Part shown: positions 9,100 to 18,648 of the stretch, piece after piece
Layout of the letters: every line of letters starts with the position of its first letter
Numbering within the stretch: position 1 is the first letter of the stretch
Assembly: GCF_014646655.1 (NCBI RefSeq)
Contig: NZ_BMNR01000004.1
Span: forward strand, 1-64,000
Direction: 5' to 3'
From: Yeosuana aromativorans
GTDB taxonomy: Bacteria > Bacteroidota > Bacteroidia > Flavobacteriales > Flavobacteriaceae
Length of the DNA stretch: 64,000 nucleotides
Notes under the pieces: model-generated
What the model saw: only the letters and a program-made list of their open reading frames with translations
Told to the model about the DNA's origin: nothing
Databases searched by the model: none
Program-made: the position numbers and the translations under genes

Positions 9100-10053
9100 T
9101 TACCCTTTAAAGACACCCATTTCTAAATATTTATTCATTCTGTTTTCCACCAATTCTTTTGGTGATAAGTTTTTAAGGGACTCATAGGATTTGGAAATGG
9201 CATTGCTCACAATGGCAAATGTTTGTTCCCTATCTCTATGTGCTCCTCCTAATGGTTCTTTAATAATCTCATCAACCATCTTTAACTTTTTCATGTCTTT
9301 TGCAGTCAACTTTAACGCTTCTGCAGCTTGTTCTTTGTATTCCCAACTGCGCCAAAGTATGGATGAACAAGACTCTGGAGAAATGACCGAATACCATGTG
9401 TTTTCAAGCATTAACACCTTGTCTCCAACGCCAATTCCTAAAGCACCACCAGACGCTCCTTCACCTATGATTACTGTAATGATTGGAACTTTAAGCCTGG
9501 TCATTTCCAAAATATTTCTGGCAATGGCTTCTCCTTGTCCGCGCTCTTCAGCTTCCAAGCCGGGATAAGCTCCAGGAGTATCTAACAATGTCACTACTGG
9601 AATACCAAATTTCTCAGCAGATTTCATTAAGCGCAGTGCTTTTCTATAACCTTCTGGATTGGCCATGCCAAAATTACGGTACTGACGCGTTTTTGTATTA
9701 TAGCCTTTTTGTTGACCGATGAACATATAACTCTGGTCGCCAATTTTGCCAAGACCTCCAATCATGGCTTTATCATCCTTAAAACTTCTGTCTCCATGAA
9801 GCTCTAAAAACGTCTCGCCACAAATAGCCTTTATATAGTCCATTGTGTATGGCCTATTGGGGTGACGGGACAATTGTACACGTTGCCAAGATGTAAGGTT
9901 TTTGTAAATATCGGTTTTGGCCTGTTTTAATTTTTTTTCAATTTGTGAACACGTTTCAGTAACATCTACCTCACTTTCCTCTCCTATCAATCTACATTTT
10001 TGTAACTGCTCTTCTAGTTCTTTTATGGGGAGTTCAAATTCTAAATATTCCAT
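9100..10053 (-). CDS. accA: Acetyl-CoA carboxylase carboxyltransferase subunit alpha
   Basis: Transfers carboxyl from carboxybiotin to acetyl-CoA together with AccD, the first committed step of fatty-acid synthesis. The protein has 317 residues, normal for AccA. Landmarks are [44 protein letters not shown], the oxyanion-type [15 protein letters not shown] and [18 protein letters not shown] coiled-coil-like N-terminal helix precedes the crotonase-fold core. It has its own promoter and terminator. Confidence 0.97.
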   Translation of the reverse strand: MEYLEFELPIKELEEQLQKCRLIGEESEVDVTETCSQIEKKLKQAKTDIYKNLTSWQRVQLSRHPNRPYTMDYIKAICGETFLELHGDRSFKDDKAMIGGLGKIGDQSYMFIGQQKGYNTKTRQYRNFGMANPEGYRKALRLMKSAEKFGIPVVTLLDTPGAYPGLEAEERGQGEAIARNILEMTRLKVPIITVIIGEGASGGALGIGVGDKVLMLENTWYSVISPESCSSILWRSWEYKEQAAEALKLTAKDMKKLKMVDEIIKEPLGGAHRDREQTFAIVSNAISKSYESLKNLSPKELVENRMNKYLEMGVFKG

Positions 10054-10098
10054 AGGAATTTATAATTTTAAAAAGGATTTTTCAATTTAGTTAGCCTA

Positions 10099-10106
10099 CA
10101 AATATA
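10099..10106 (-). promoter_or_regulatory. Promoter -7 element of accA
   Basis: Read on the minus strand this is TATATTTG, an exact TAnnTTTG match, 46 bases before the accA start codon and between accA and the upstream eamA gene. Confidence 0.55.
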
Positions 10107-10129
10107 AAAACTTTAATCATCATAAGAGT

Positions 10130-11026
10130 CTAAGATCGCTTTCTTTTTAACAGTCTCTTGTTTTTTAGAATACCATTTAACATGACGGTTACCAGTATGA
10201 TTGCGGCACCGTAATAAAAAGTCGGGCTCATTCGTTCTTTTTCGGGAAACAGGATCATGGCTATTAAAATTCCGTAAACAGGCTCTAGATTATAAGTTAA
10301 AACAACCGTATACGGACTAATAATTTTCATAACATGAACAGCCGCAATAAAAGCGTAAGCGGTACAAACTGAAGCTAAAATAAACAGATAGGAATAGTCT
10401 GAAACACTCAAATTAAAAAACTCAAAAGAAAACCCGCCTCTAAACAGCAAAATAAAAACCGTAATAAAAATGACGCCACTGACACATTCATAAAACGAAA
10501 TAACCGTAGCTGGATATTTTTGCGAAAACTTCCCGTTAAGTACAGCAAACAATGATGACAAGAAAGCAGAGCTAATGCCAAGAACAATACCTGTAAGATA
10601 TTCTATTTCACTTCGGGTAATCATAAAAATACCAACAATGACAAACACGCCAAAAACAATTTCATACCAAATTATTCTTCGTTTAAAGATTATGGGCTCT
10701 ATAATTGATGCAAAAAATGCTCCCGTGGAAAACATAGCCAATGCAATGGAAATATTGGCCGCATTAATGGCTCCAAAAAAGGTAATCCAATGAAGCGCTA
10801 TGATAATGCCAGCAACAAACAGTTTAAAAGCTAATCTAGGTGCTATCCTAATATTGATTTTGGCTATTTTAATGTAAGCAAAAATTAAAATGGATGCCAT
10901 GAGCATTCTAAACCAAACCAATGGAATGGCAGAAATGGTAATCAATTCACCCAAAATAGCCGTGAATCCAGCAATAAAAACCAAAAGATGCAGGTGCAGG
11001 TAATTCTTTAGCTTAGCGTTTTGCAT
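10130..11026 (-). CDS. EamA/DMT-family transporter
   Basis: A 298-residue integral inner-membrane protein with about ten predicted hydrophobic helices in two EamA repeats, typical of the drug/metabolite transporter superfamily (10-TMS). The second repeat contains ISPYTVVLTYNLEPVYGILIA, the usual conserved proline and acidic residue of these carriers. It ends in a strongly basic tail (KNKRLLKRKRS), consistent with a cytoplasmic C-terminus. Its start overlaps the end of the LptF/G gene by 14 bases, so the two are translationally coupled. Substrate is unknown. Confidence 0.85.
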   Translation of the reverse strand: MQNAKLKNYLHLHLLVFIAGFTAILGELITISAIPLVWFRMLMASILIFAYIKIAKINIRIAPRLAFKLFVAGIIIALHWITFFGAINAANISIALAMFSTGAFFASIIEPIIFKRRIIWYEIVFGVFVIVGIFMITRSEIEYLTGIVLGISSAFLSSLFAVLNGKFSQKYPATVISFYECVSGVIFITVFILLFRGGFSFEFFNLSVSDYSYLFILASVCTAYAFIAAVHVMKIISPYTVVLTYNLEPVYGILIAMILFPEKERMSPTFYYGAAIILVTVMLNGILKNKRLLKRKRS

Positions 11027-12089
11027 TCCGTAACAGGTATATAGCTAAAATACCGAAAATGACATTAGGAAACCACACCGCTATTAAGGGTGGAAAATTG
11101 GATTGTTCTGCCATGACCCCAAAAATCTTATCAAAAAACACAAAAACCATGGCAATACAAATACCGACAGCTAGATTGACACCCATTCCACCTCGCCGTT
11201 TGATGGATGATACTGCCACGGCAATAATGGTTAAAATAAATACGGAAACAGGTAAACTCCATTTCCTGTAAAGTACCAATTCATAGCGACCAATATTGGA
11301 GGACCCTCTTTCCTTTTCTTTTTTTATAAATCTTGTAAGCTCGCCATAAGGCAATATTTCGGCAATGTATATTACCGGAGTTAAATCCTCTACATCAAAT
11401 GAAAACAGGGTGTCTTTTCTCTTTTCATTGACTATGGTGTCGTTAAACTTGCCTACATTTCGTTTAACATAATCCACTAATCTGTAAGTACTGTCTTTCT
11501 CAATGTATTTAATACTTTTGGCACTGATTTTATATTTCAGTTTATTGTTTTCAATGTGCTCAAGCGTAAAGTTAGTTCCTAGTTTGTTTTGCGCATTAAA
11601 ACTGCTCACATAAATAAATTCGTTATCGTTTATTTGTCTGAATACATTTCTGTCATCGGTAGGTTTTCTGTCTGGATGCAAATATTTGTAATCAAACTCA
11701 TTAAAACCTTTACTGGCAATAGGAGCAAGATACATTCCTAAAAACAAAGCCAATCCTGCCGTAATGGTTGCGCCAATTAAATAAGGTCTTAAAAATCTTG
11801 AAAACGATACACCTGAACTTAAAAAAGCGACTATTTCTGTATTATTGGCCAGCTTTGAAGTGAACCAAATCACAGATAAAAACAAAAACAATGGAAACAA
11901 TAAATAGGCAAAGTACACCGTAAATTCCATATAGTAAATGACTATTTCCTTAAATGGAACTTCATTTTCAAGGAGCTTCCCGATTTTTTCAGCTAAATTC
12001 ACTGTGATACCAATTGGTATAAACAGCAATAGCATCATAAAAAATGTGAATAAATAACGCTTTAATATGTACCAATCAAGTATTTTCAA
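11013..12089 (-). CDS. LptF/LptG-family LPS export permease
   Basis: A 358-residue YjgP/YjgQ permease. Three N-terminal helices (about 10-125) are followed by a periplasmic jellyroll-like region (about 130-265) and three C-terminal helices (about 275-355), which is the LptF/LptG plan. These permeases, with LptB, extract lipopolysaccharide from the inner membrane and pass it to the LptA/LptC bridge. LptF and LptG cannot be separated by eye here. It begins two bases after tgt and overlaps eamA, so tgt-lpt-eamA is one operon. Confidence 0.88.
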   Translation of the reverse strand: MKILDWYILKRYLFTFFMMLLLFIPIGITVNLAEKIGKLLENEVPFKEIVIYYMEFTVYFAYLLFPLFLFLSVIWFTSKLANNTEIVAFLSSGVSFSRFLRPYLIGATITAGLALFLGMYLAPIASKGFNEFDYKYLHPDRKPTDDRNVFRQINDNEFIYVSSFNAQNKLGTNFTLEHIENNKLKYKISAKSIKYIEKDSTYRLVDYVKRNVGKFNDTIVNEKRKDTLFSFDVEDLTPVIYIAEILPYGELTRFIKKEKERGSSNIGRYELVLYRKWSLPVSVFILTIIAVAVSSIKRRGGMGVNLAVGICIAMVFVFFDKIFGVMAEQSNFPPLIAVWFPNVIFGILAIYLLRNAKR

Positions 12090-12091
12090 GT

Positions 12092-13222
12092 CTAAAGGCG
12101 TTTATTCATTTGATTGACCATTTTGTTTTTCCATATACTGAAATCTCCTGCTAAGATATGTTTTCTTGCTTCACGAACCAACCATAAATAAAACCCTAAA
12201 TTATGAATGGTAGCTATTTGCATTGCCAATAACTCATTAACGGAGAACAAATGTCTTAAATAGGCTTTACTGTAATCAGTATCAACAAATGTCATCCCCA
12301 TCTCATCTAAAGGCGAAAAATCATCTTTCCACTTTTGGTTTTTTATATTCATGGTTCCGTGTGCGGTAAATAGCATACCATTTCTGGCATTTCTTGTTGG
12401 CATAACGCAGTCAAACATATCAATACCTAACGCAATATTCTCTAAAATATTTATAGGGGTACCAACACCCATTAAATATCGAGGTTTATCTTCTGGCAAA
12501 ACACCACATACAACCTCAGTCATGGCATACATTTCTTCAGCCGGTTCACCTACCGATAAACCACCTATGGCATTTCCCATAGCGCCTGCGTTGGCAATAT
12601 ATTCAGCCGATTGGATACGTAAATCTTTATAGGTACTACCTTGAACTATTGGAAAAAACGCTTGATTATAACCATACTTTAAAGGTGTTTTTTCCAAATG
12701 ATTGATGCATCTATCCAACCACCTATGTGTCATGTGCATGGATCGTTTTGCATAATTGTAATCACAAGGATACGGTGTACACTCATCAAAAGCCATAATG
12801 ATATCAGCACCAATACTACGTTGAATTTCCATAACGTTTTCTGGTGTGAAGACGTGATAACTTCCATCAATATGAGATTTAAACTTAACGCCTTCTTCCT
12901 TTATCTTGCGATTAGCTGATAAGGAATATACCTGATAGCCGCCAGAATCAGTTAAAATATTACGATCCCAATTCATGAATTTATGAAGTCCACCTGCTTG
13001 TTCCAAAATTCCCGTTTGCGGACGGAGATACAAATGGTATGTATTCCCTAAAATAATATCAGGGTTGATGTCATTCTTAAGTTCGCGCTGATGGACTCCT
13101 TTTACAGAGGCTACCGTTCCCACAGGCATAAAAATTGGTGTTTCAATAACACCATGGTCTGTGGTAATGGTGCCTGCCCTGGCTTTGCTTTGGCTATCTG
13201 TTCCTTTTAAATCAAATTGCAT
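12092..13222 (-). CDS. tgt: Queuine/preQ1 tRNA-ribosyltransferase (TGT) lacking the Cys zinc ligands
   Basis: Exchanges guanine-34 for a queuosine precursor in tRNAs with GUN anticodons. At 376 residues it is full length. The catalytic signature is ILTDSGGYQVYSL and the second Asp lies in GLDMFDCVMPTRNARNG. The region that normally carries CxCxxC of the zinc site reads DEMGMTFVDTDYSKAYLRHL, with no cysteines, although the HN of TIHNLGFYLWL that supplies the histidine ligand is kept. I recall the same loss in other Bacteroidetes TGTs, so this is probably a clade trait and not decay. The frame opens at 13285, but the promoter at 13244-13251 and the MQFDLKGTD start support 13222. Confidence 0.92.
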   Translation of the reverse strand: MQFDLKGTDSQSKARAGTITTDHGVIETPIFMPVGTVASVKGVHQRELKNDINPDIILGNTYHLYLRPQTGILEQAGGLHKFMNWDRNILTDSGGYQVYSLSANRKIKEEGVKFKSHIDGSYHVFTPENVMEIQRSIGADIIMAFDECTPYPCDYNYAKRSMHMTHRWLDRCINHLEKTPLKYGYNQAFFPIVQGSTYKDLRIQSAEYIANAGAMGNAIGGLSVGEPAEEMYAMTEVVCGVLPEDKPRYLMGVGTPINILENIALGIDMFDCVMPTRNARNGMLFTAHGTMNIKNQKWKDDFSPLDEMGMTFVDTDYSKAYLRHLFSVNELLAMQIATIHNLGFYLWLVREARKHILAGDFSIWKNKMVNQMNKRL

Positions 13223-13243
13223 AATCATAAAATCGTAGGTCGG

Positions 13244-13251
13244 CAAAGATA
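13244..13251 (-). promoter_or_regulatory. Promoter -7 element of the tgt operon
   Basis: TATCTTTG on the minus strand, an exact consensus match, placing the transcript start near 13237, about 15 bases before the chosen tgt start and downstream of the longer frame opening. Divergent from the transketolase promoter. Confidence 0.7.
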
Positions 13252-13339
13252 AATAACTAAAAATTATATTGATTGTTATTAACAAAAAATAAACTTGTTA
13301 ACAGCAGATAGAGTGGAGCCCAAAATAGCACATTATTAA

Positions 13340-13370
13340 TTTGTTAAACTGTCATAATACATTATTTTTG
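13340..13370 (+). promoter_or_regulatory. Promoter of the transketolase operon
   Basis: TTTG (13340-13343), a 19-base spacer, then TATTTTTG (13363-13370): both elements and the spacing fit the Bacteroidetes housekeeping promoter very well. The start codon lies 28 bases downstream. Confidence 0.8.
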
Positions 13371-13397
13371 CGACACAAAAAAATTAAGTATTAAAAC

Positions 13398-14243
13398 ATG
13401 CCAAACACACAACAATTAAACGATTTGACCATTCAAGTTAGAAGAGACATCTTAAGAATGGTTCATAAAGTGAACTCGGGCCATCCAGGTGGTTCATTGG
13501 GCTGCGCAGAATTTATGGTAGCCATGTACAACAGTATTATGGATAGAAAACCCGGTTTTGATATGGACGGAATTGGAAAAGACCTGTTCTTTTTATCAAA
13601 CGGTCATATTTCACCTGTCTTTTATAGTGTATTGGCAAGAGTTGGTTATTTCCCCGTAGAGGAACTAAGCACGTTTAGATTGATTAATTCACGTTTACAG
13701 GGCCATCCTACTACCCATGAAGGATTGCCGGGCGTGAGAATTGCATCAGGTTCACTTGGTCAAGGCATGTCGGTTGCTTTAGGTGCAGCGCAAGCAAAAA
13801 AACTTAATGGAGATAACCATTTGGTATACTCACTTCACGGTGATGGCGAGTTGCAAGAAGGACAAAACTGGGAAGCCATCATGTACGCATCTGCTAAAAA
13901 AGTTGATAATATCATTGCCACCGTAGATTTAAACGGTCAACAAATAGATGGCGCTACAGATGATGTATTACCAATGGGAAGTATCAAGGCAAAGTTTGAA
14001 GCCTTTGGATGGATTGTTCTTGAAATTGAAGAAGGTAACGACATTGATGCTATTTTAAATGGAATGGCTGAAGCCAAATCAAAAACAGGTCAAGGAAAAC
14101 CGGTTTGCGTGTTGCTTAAAACAATCATGGGGCATGGTGTTGACTTCATGATGTATACGCACGCTTGGCATGGTAAAGCTCCTAATGATGAGCAATTAGC
14201 TATTGGTTTAGCGCAAAACCCAGAAACCTTAGGAGACTATTAA
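13398..14243 (+). CDS. Transketolase, N-terminal subunit
   Basis: The thiamine-diphosphate-binding half of a split transketolase. It moves two-carbon ketol units in the non-oxidative pentose phosphate pathway. The 281 residues include the GHPGGSLG loop, [14 protein letters not shown], and the diphosphate/Mg motif [13 protein letters not shown] with a following NGQQIDGAT. It ends after the Pyr-contact [12 protein letters not shown] segment. The partner half follows after 20 bases. This two-gene form is common in Bacteroidetes and archaea, so the split is not a frameshift. Confidence 0.93.
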   Translation: MPNTQQLNDLTIQVRRDILRMVHKVNSGHPGGSLGCAEFMVAMYNSIMDRKPGFDMDGIGKDLFFLSNGHISPVFYSVLARVGYFPVEELSTFRLINSRLQGHPTTHEGLPGVRIASGSLGQGMSVALGAAQAKKLNGDNHLVYSLHGDGELQEGQNWEAIMYASAKKVDNIIATVDLNGQQIDGATDDVLPMGSIKAKFEAFGWIVLEIEEGNDIDAILNGMAEAKSKTGQGKPVCVLLKTIMGHGVDFMMYTHAWHGKAPNDEQLAIGLAQNPETLGDY

Positions 14244-14263
14244 TTCCCAATCAAAAAAGAAAC

Positions 14264-15217
14264 ATGAAAACATATACATATACTGAAAAAAAAGATACAA
14301 GAAGTGGGTTTGGTGCTGGTTTGGCTGAACTGGGAAGAACCAATCCTAATGTTGTTGCGCTTTGTGCAGACTTGGTGGGCTCACTAAAAATGGAAAAATT
14401 CATTGAAGAAAACCCTGAGCGATTTTTTCAAATAGGGATTGCCGAAGCTAATATGATGGGTATTGCTGCCGGATTGACCATTGGAGGAAAAATCCCGTTT
14501 ACCGGAACCTTTGCCAATTTTTCAACAGGACGTGTTTATGACCAAATACGTCAATCCATTGCTTACTCGGGTAAAAACGTAAAAATCTGTGCCTCTCACG
14601 CTGGATTAACGCTTGGTGAAGATGGAGCGACCCACCAAATATTGGAAGATATCGGACTTATGAAAATGCTTCCAGGCATGACAGTCATCAATCCATGTGA
14701 TTACAACCAAACAAAGGCTGCAACAATTGCCATTGCAGACCATGAAGGCCCTGTTTATCTACGTTTTGGAAGACCATCAGTACCAATTTTTACACCTGCT
14801 GACCAAACATTTGAAATAGGAAAAGCCATCAAATTAACCGAAGGAACTGATGTTACCATTGTTGCTACAGGCCATTTGGTTTGGGAAGCTCTTGAAGCAT
14901 CAAAAATATTGTTTGAAAAAGGAATTTCTGCTGAAGTTATCAATATACACACCATTAAACCTCTGGATGAAACTGCTATTTTAGAATCCGTTTCAAAGAC
15001 TGGTTGCATTGTAACGGCTGAAGAGCACAACATTCTTGGTGGATTGGGAGAAAGTGTTGCTAGGGTTTTGGCATTACACAATCCAACTCCTCAAGAGTTT
15101 GTTGGGACTAATGATACCTTTGGTGAATCTGGAACGCCTGCCCAACTTATGGATAAGTACGAATTGAATAGTACGGCGATTGTTTCAAAAGCAGAATTAG
15201 TCATCAAAAGAAAATAA
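14264..15217 (+). CDS. Transketolase, C-terminal subunit
   Basis: The pyrimidine-binding and C-terminal domains of the split transketolase (317 residues). It carries the catalytic Glu in [18 protein letters not shown], then [20 protein letters not shown] and [15 protein letters not shown], and a transketolase C-terminal domain from about residue 190 ending with [12 protein letters not shown]. It must pair with the N-terminal subunit encoded just upstream to form the active site at the subunit interface. Co-transcribed with it. Confidence 0.93.
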   Translation: MKTYTYTEKKDTRSGFGAGLAELGRTNPNVVALCADLVGSLKMEKFIEENPERFFQIGIAEANMMGIAAGLTIGGKIPFTGTFANFSTGRVYDQIRQSIAYSGKNVKICASHAGLTLGEDGATHQILEDIGLMKMLPGMTVINPCDYNQTKAATIAIADHEGPVYLRFGRPSVPIFTPADQTFEIGKAIKLTEGTDVTIVATGHLVWEALEASKILFEKGISAEVINIHTIKPLDETAILESVSKTGCIVTAEEHNILGGLGESVARVLALHNPTPQEFVGTNDTFGESGTPAQLMDKYELNSTAIVSKAELVIKRK

Positions 15218-15275
15218 TATTTGTTTGGCAACGTTTTTGATTATGAACAAATCAAATTCAAAAAAAACGAATATT

Positions 15276-15863
15276 ATGAAACGACTATTTTTATTTACAG
15301 TATTTTTTGCAACCATTTCAGCATTTACATTCGCCCAAACTGGTAGTGGTTTTGGTATTAAGGCTGGTTTAAATTACAATGCCAACGGTAATTATTTTGA
15401 TTCAGCTAGTCAAAACGCCAAACATCCTGATAGAAATGTGGGATATCACTTAGGCCTTTTTGGGAAAATAGGCGATCAGTTGTATTTTAGACCAGAGCTC
15501 ATTTATACCAGTACAAAAAGTGACTATGATAATGATAGCTTTAAAATGCAAAAACTTGACGCACCTATGTTGGTTGGCTTAAAAGTACTTGGCCCCATAA
15601 GTGTATTTGGCGGTCCATCTTTTCAATATATCTTAGATTCTAAATTTGGTGATATTACCGTCAATGATGTAAAAAATGATTTTACCGTTGGTCTTAATTT
15701 TGGCATTGGACTGAATTTCAGCAAAGTAGGAATCGATTTGAGATATGAGCGTGGTTTTAGTAAAAATGAAGCGACTTTTGTAAACAACATAGGATTGTCT
15801 AATCCAAGTAGAATTGACACACGGCCAGATCAACTGATATTAGGACTATCCCTTGAACTTTAA
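15276..15863 (+). CDS. Outer-membrane beta-barrel protein (PorT/OMP_b-brl type)
   Basis: A 195-residue exported protein with signal peptide MKRLFLFTVFFATISAFTFA followed by alternating hydrophobic strands and short loops, and a C-terminal beta-strand ending in LGLSLEL, as in small outer-membrane barrels. GFGIKAGLNYNANGN at the mature N-terminus and YFRPELIYT are typical of the PorT-like barrel family. The frame opens earlier on TTG at 15225, but the signal peptide and ATG at 15276 decide the start. Function unknown; followed by a strong bidirectional terminator. Confidence 0.82.
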   Translation: MKRLFLFTVFFATISAFTFAQTGSGFGIKAGLNYNANGNYFDSASQNAKHPDRNVGYHLGLFGKIGDQLYFRPELIYTSTKSDYDNDSFKMQKLDAPMLVGLKVLGPISVFGGPSFQYILDSKFGDITVNDVKNDFTVGLNFGIGLNFSKVGIDLRYERGFSKNEATFVNNIGLSNPSRIDTRPDQLILGLSLEL

Positions 15864-15884
15864 AGACATGTTTAGTTAAAAAAC

Positions 15885-15912
15885 AAAAATCCCGCAAATT
15901 GCGGGATTTTTT
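15885..15912. terminator. Bidirectional terminator between barrel gene and FKBP gene
   Basis: Arms AAAAATCCCGC (15885-15895) and GCGGGATTTTT (15901-15911) with loop AAATT. It has A- and T-runs on both flanks and so can serve both converging genes. Confidence 0.88.
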
Positions 15913-15931
15913 GTTTTATAATTTCTTTTGT

Positions 15932-16933
15932 CTAATTAGCATCCAAATAATCTGGAACACCATCGCCATCGGTATCTGTAAAAGTTACAGTAGTTCCTGT
16001 AAACGTTCCATCTGACTCTTCTTTTATCTTGATTAGAACCTCGTTTGAAGCCAATGACATATTCTCTATGGCATCTTTGGTTGTTTGATTATACGTTTTA
16101 ACGACAATTTCATTAGCTGTTAAAATACCATCACCATCATCATCAGTATCGCCATAATTTGGTATATTATCACCATCTGTATCATCATCAGCCAAAGTAA
16201 ACTCGCCATCACCATTTAAATCTTCTAGATAAGAAGGAATGCCATCTCCATCGTCATCATTTTGGTACATTTGTAATACTTCAAACTTAAAAATTAAAGG
16301 GGAATATGAAGGAATATTTGATGTTGCCGATGAAAAATACCCCAATCCGGATGGTATAAACATGACACCCACACCATGGTTCATATAATCTATGGTACCA
16401 TCACCAACATCAGCAAAACTTTCTGCTGTACTAAAATTAGGCACCGCTTTGCTCCAACCAGGAACTAATGATAACAAATTAAATGTCACAGGGTTAGCTG
16501 TGTTATCAAAAACGGTTTCATCCAATAATCTACCCTCATAATTAACGCGAACCTGATCGGCAAATGTAGGTGAATCACCGCCACCTTGATTTAGCTTCAG
16601 TATATAAAATTCATAGTCAGTATCTGCATAGGTAACTGTCTTGGTTTCTATGGCATTGATTAACAGTGAATCTGCATCAGTGGATATGTTCATATCACTA
16701 GCAACTTCATTTATAACCAAATCTGATATTTTAGGGTCAGTATTACCTTCAAAAGCACTTTTATTATAATAGTGGGTTTCTAAATACCCAACTATAGAGT
16801 CATTATCAATGATTTGTTGTTCGCCTCGGTCTCTAATCTCAACTGTAGGGGTACTTGTATTGTTATCTTTTTTACATGATAAAAATCCAAGAGCTAAACA
16901 TAAAACACATAAAGCGCCTTTTCGTATTCTCAT
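15932..16933 (-). CDS. FKBP-type peptidyl-prolyl isomerase lipoprotein with calcium-type repeats
   Basis: A 333-residue lipoprotein: signal peptide with lipobox GFLSC (Cys20), then an FKBP domain about residues 125-235 with VRVNYEGRLLDETVFDNT, and a C-terminal Asp-rich part. The latter holds thrombospondin type 3-like repeats such as DDDGDGIPSYLEDLNGDGE and DTDGDGVPDYLDAN, expected to bind calcium. FKBP domains speed proline isomerisation during folding of exported proteins. Several canonical FKBP active-site aromatics look replaced, so activity is uncertain. It is transcribed alone on the minus strand. Confidence 0.82.
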   Translation of the reverse strand: MRIRKGALCVLCLALGFLSCKKDNNTSTPTVEIRDRGEQQIIDNDSIVGYLETHYYNKSAFEGNTDPKISDLVINEVASDMNISTDADSLLINAIETKTVTYADTDYEFYILKLNQGGGDSPTFADQVRVNYEGRLLDETVFDNTANPVTFNLLSLVPGWSKAVPNFSTAESFADVGDGTIDYMNHGVGVMFIPSGLGYFSSATSNIPSYSPLIFKFEVLQMYQNDDDGDGIPSYLEDLNGDGEFTLADDDTDGDNIPNYGDTDDDGDGILTANEIVVKTYNQTTKDAIENMSLASNEVLIKIKEESDGTFTGTTVTFTDTDGDGVPDYLDAN

Positions 16934-17014
16934 TATTGCTTATTTTTGAGCCGCAAGATACAATTTAAATATAATTTTGCATAACAACATTAACGTAGTT
17001 TTCACAATAATTAT

Positions 17015-17386
17015 ATGCGAATAGATAAGTATTTATGGTGCATGAGGTATTACAAAACCAGAACACTTGCTACAACAGCCTGCAGGAAAGGGCATGTAAA
17101 AATCAATAAGGAAGTTGCCAAACCAAGCAGAGAGGTTTTTCCTCAAGACCAAGTTGATGTTAGAAAAGATCAGATTAACTACCAACTCATTGTGAATGAT
17201 ATCCCCGAAAGCAGAGTTGGCGCCAAACTGGTTGATATCTATAGGACTGACAAAACGCCCAAAGACCAATTTGAAGCTCAAGAACTATTAAAATATTCAA
17301 AAGATTATTACAGAAAAAAAGGTGTTGGCAGACCAACTAAAAAAGATAGACGCGATATTGACAATTTTAATGATGAAACATCCTAG
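17015..17386 (+). CDS. S4-domain RNA-binding protein (Hsp15-like)
   Basis: A 123-residue basic protein. The N-terminal S4 domain opens MRIDKYLWCMRYYKTRTLAT and continues CRKGHVKINKEVAKPSREV, which is the Hsp15/YrfH plan; the family binds free 50S subunits with stalled peptidyl-tRNA. The C-terminal third is charged, with YYRKKGVGRPTKKDRRD. It starts 81 bases from the divergent FKBP gene. Role as ribosome rescue factor is inferred from family. Confidence 0.85.
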   Translation: MRIDKYLWCMRYYKTRTLATTACRKGHVKINKEVAKPSREVFPQDQVDVRKDQINYQLIVNDIPESRVGAKLVDIYRTDKTPKDQFEAQELLKYSKDYYRKKGVGRPTKKDRRDIDNFNDETS

Positions 17387-17505
17387 GCGTAAATTTAGTC
17401 ACACACCAAAAATATTTACAAGGATGTTCTATCTGTCCTCTGAAAAAAATAAGATATACAGATAAAAATGAGTAATTTTATATTTTAATTTAACATATTA
17501 CAACC

Positions 17506-18009
17506 ATGACCGTTGAAAAAAACATTATTCTAAACCATAATGAGATACAGCACAAAATAAGACGTATTGCTTTTCAAATCTATGAGAACAATGTCAATGA
17601 GAAAGAAATTATTTTAGCTGGAATAGACAAAAACGGTTATGTGTTCGCTAAAAAATTGAAAACAGTTCTCCAAAAAATATCTGACATCAACCCTGTTTTG
17701 TGCAAAGTCAGTATCAATAAGAAAAACCCACTAGAAGCAATACGGACATCTATTCCTTCCAGTGAATATGAAAACAAATCATTGATTCTTGTTGATGATG
17801 TATTAAATTCTGGAACTACTTTAATATATGGTGTCAAGCATTTTTTGAATGTGCCGCTAAAACAATTTAAAACGGCTGTACTTGTTAACCGAAACCATAA
17901 AAAATATCCTGTTAAGGCTGATTTCAAGGGCATTTCGTTATCAACTTCCTTGCATGAACATGTCCATGTTATTCTAGAAGGGAAAGTTTTTGAGGCTTAC
18001 TTAGATTAA
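17506..18009 (+). CDS. Phosphoribosyltransferase-fold protein (PyrR-like)
   Basis: A 167-residue type I phosphoribosyltransferase-fold protein. The PRPP-binding signature is SLILVDDVLNSGTTLIYGV, preceded by AGIDKNGYVFA and followed by a hood region. Spacing and the LVNRNHKKYPVKADFKG segment resemble PyrR-type bifunctional uracil phosphoribosyltransferase/regulators, but the substrate is not fixed by sequence. Its last nine bases overlap the end of the converging aroK gene on the other strand. Confidence 0.8.
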   Translation: MTVEKNIILNHNEIQHKIRRIAFQIYENNVNEKEIILAGIDKNGYVFAKKLKTVLQKISDINPVLCKVSINKKNPLEAIRTSIPSSEYENKSLILVDDVLNSGTTLIYGVKHFLNVPLKQFKTAVLVNRNHKKYPVKADFKGISLSTSLHEHVHVILEGKVFEAYLD

Positions 18010-18522
18010 AGCATTAAGCAGTTCTTTAATAATTTCTTTTTTGGACTTATTATCTATCAATATCTTATAATTAGCGCGATCGTAATAAGGCGACCTTTCA
18101 AACAGATGTTTTCCAATAAATTCCTTAAGCTCATCCTCTGTTTTTAAATGTGAAAGTAAAGGACGCTTGCTTTTTTTGGTCTTTAACCTATCGACCAAGT
18201 GAGATAATGACGCCTTTAAATAAAAACTTTTAACATGGCTAACTTGCAGGATAACATCCATATTATTCCCATAACAAGGTGTACCACCACCAACTGACAA
18301 TACAACATCATTTTCTTTATTAATGATATTGTTAAGATATGTTGTTTCAGCTTTTCTGAAATAAAGCTCTCCTTTCTTTTTAAAAATGTCTTTCACAGGC
18401 ATTCCTTCTTCATGTTCTATATAATCATCCAAATCAATGAACTTATAATGTAGTTTTTTAGCCAAAAGCTTTCCTAAAGTTGACTTACCAGAAGCCATAT
18501 ACCCAATTAAAATTATGATCAT
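18001..18522 (-). CDS. aroK: Shikimate kinase
   Basis: Phosphorylates shikimate at the 3-position in aromatic amino-acid synthesis. The protein has 173 residues. Walker A is IGYMASGKSTLGKLLA, the shikimate-binding DLDDYIE and FRKAE segments follow, then SVGGGTPCY and the lid RPLLSHL. The final arginine region RSPYYDRANY matches the adenine loop. Transcribed alone, overlapping the phosphoribosyltransferase gene tail to tail. Confidence 0.93.
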   Translation of the reverse strand: MIIILIGYMASGKSTLGKLLAKKLHYKFIDLDDYIEHEEGMPVKDIFKKKGELYFRKAETTYLNNIINKENDVVLSVGGGTPCYGNNMDVILQVSHVKSFYLKASLSHLVDRLKTKKSKRPLLSHLKTEDELKEFIGKHLFERSPYYDRANYKILIDNKSKKEIIKELLNALI

Positions 18523-18648
18523 GAATTTGTTATAAATTGATTATTAAAAACATACCTAAAAGCTTGGCAAAAAAACAAAAATTTCTTCAAAAAAAGTATG
18601 GTTTTATAAATTAAACATTTTATATTTGCACCCTCATTAGAGAAACAA

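Noticed and set aside
11059-11271. Open frame on the plus strand inside the LptF/G gene
   Set aside because: It is the reverse shadow of a well-conserved membrane protein; no promoter or family likeness.
13398-15217. Frameshifted transketolase
   Set aside because: The two halves are separate full subunits with a 20-base spacer and their own starts, a known natural form.
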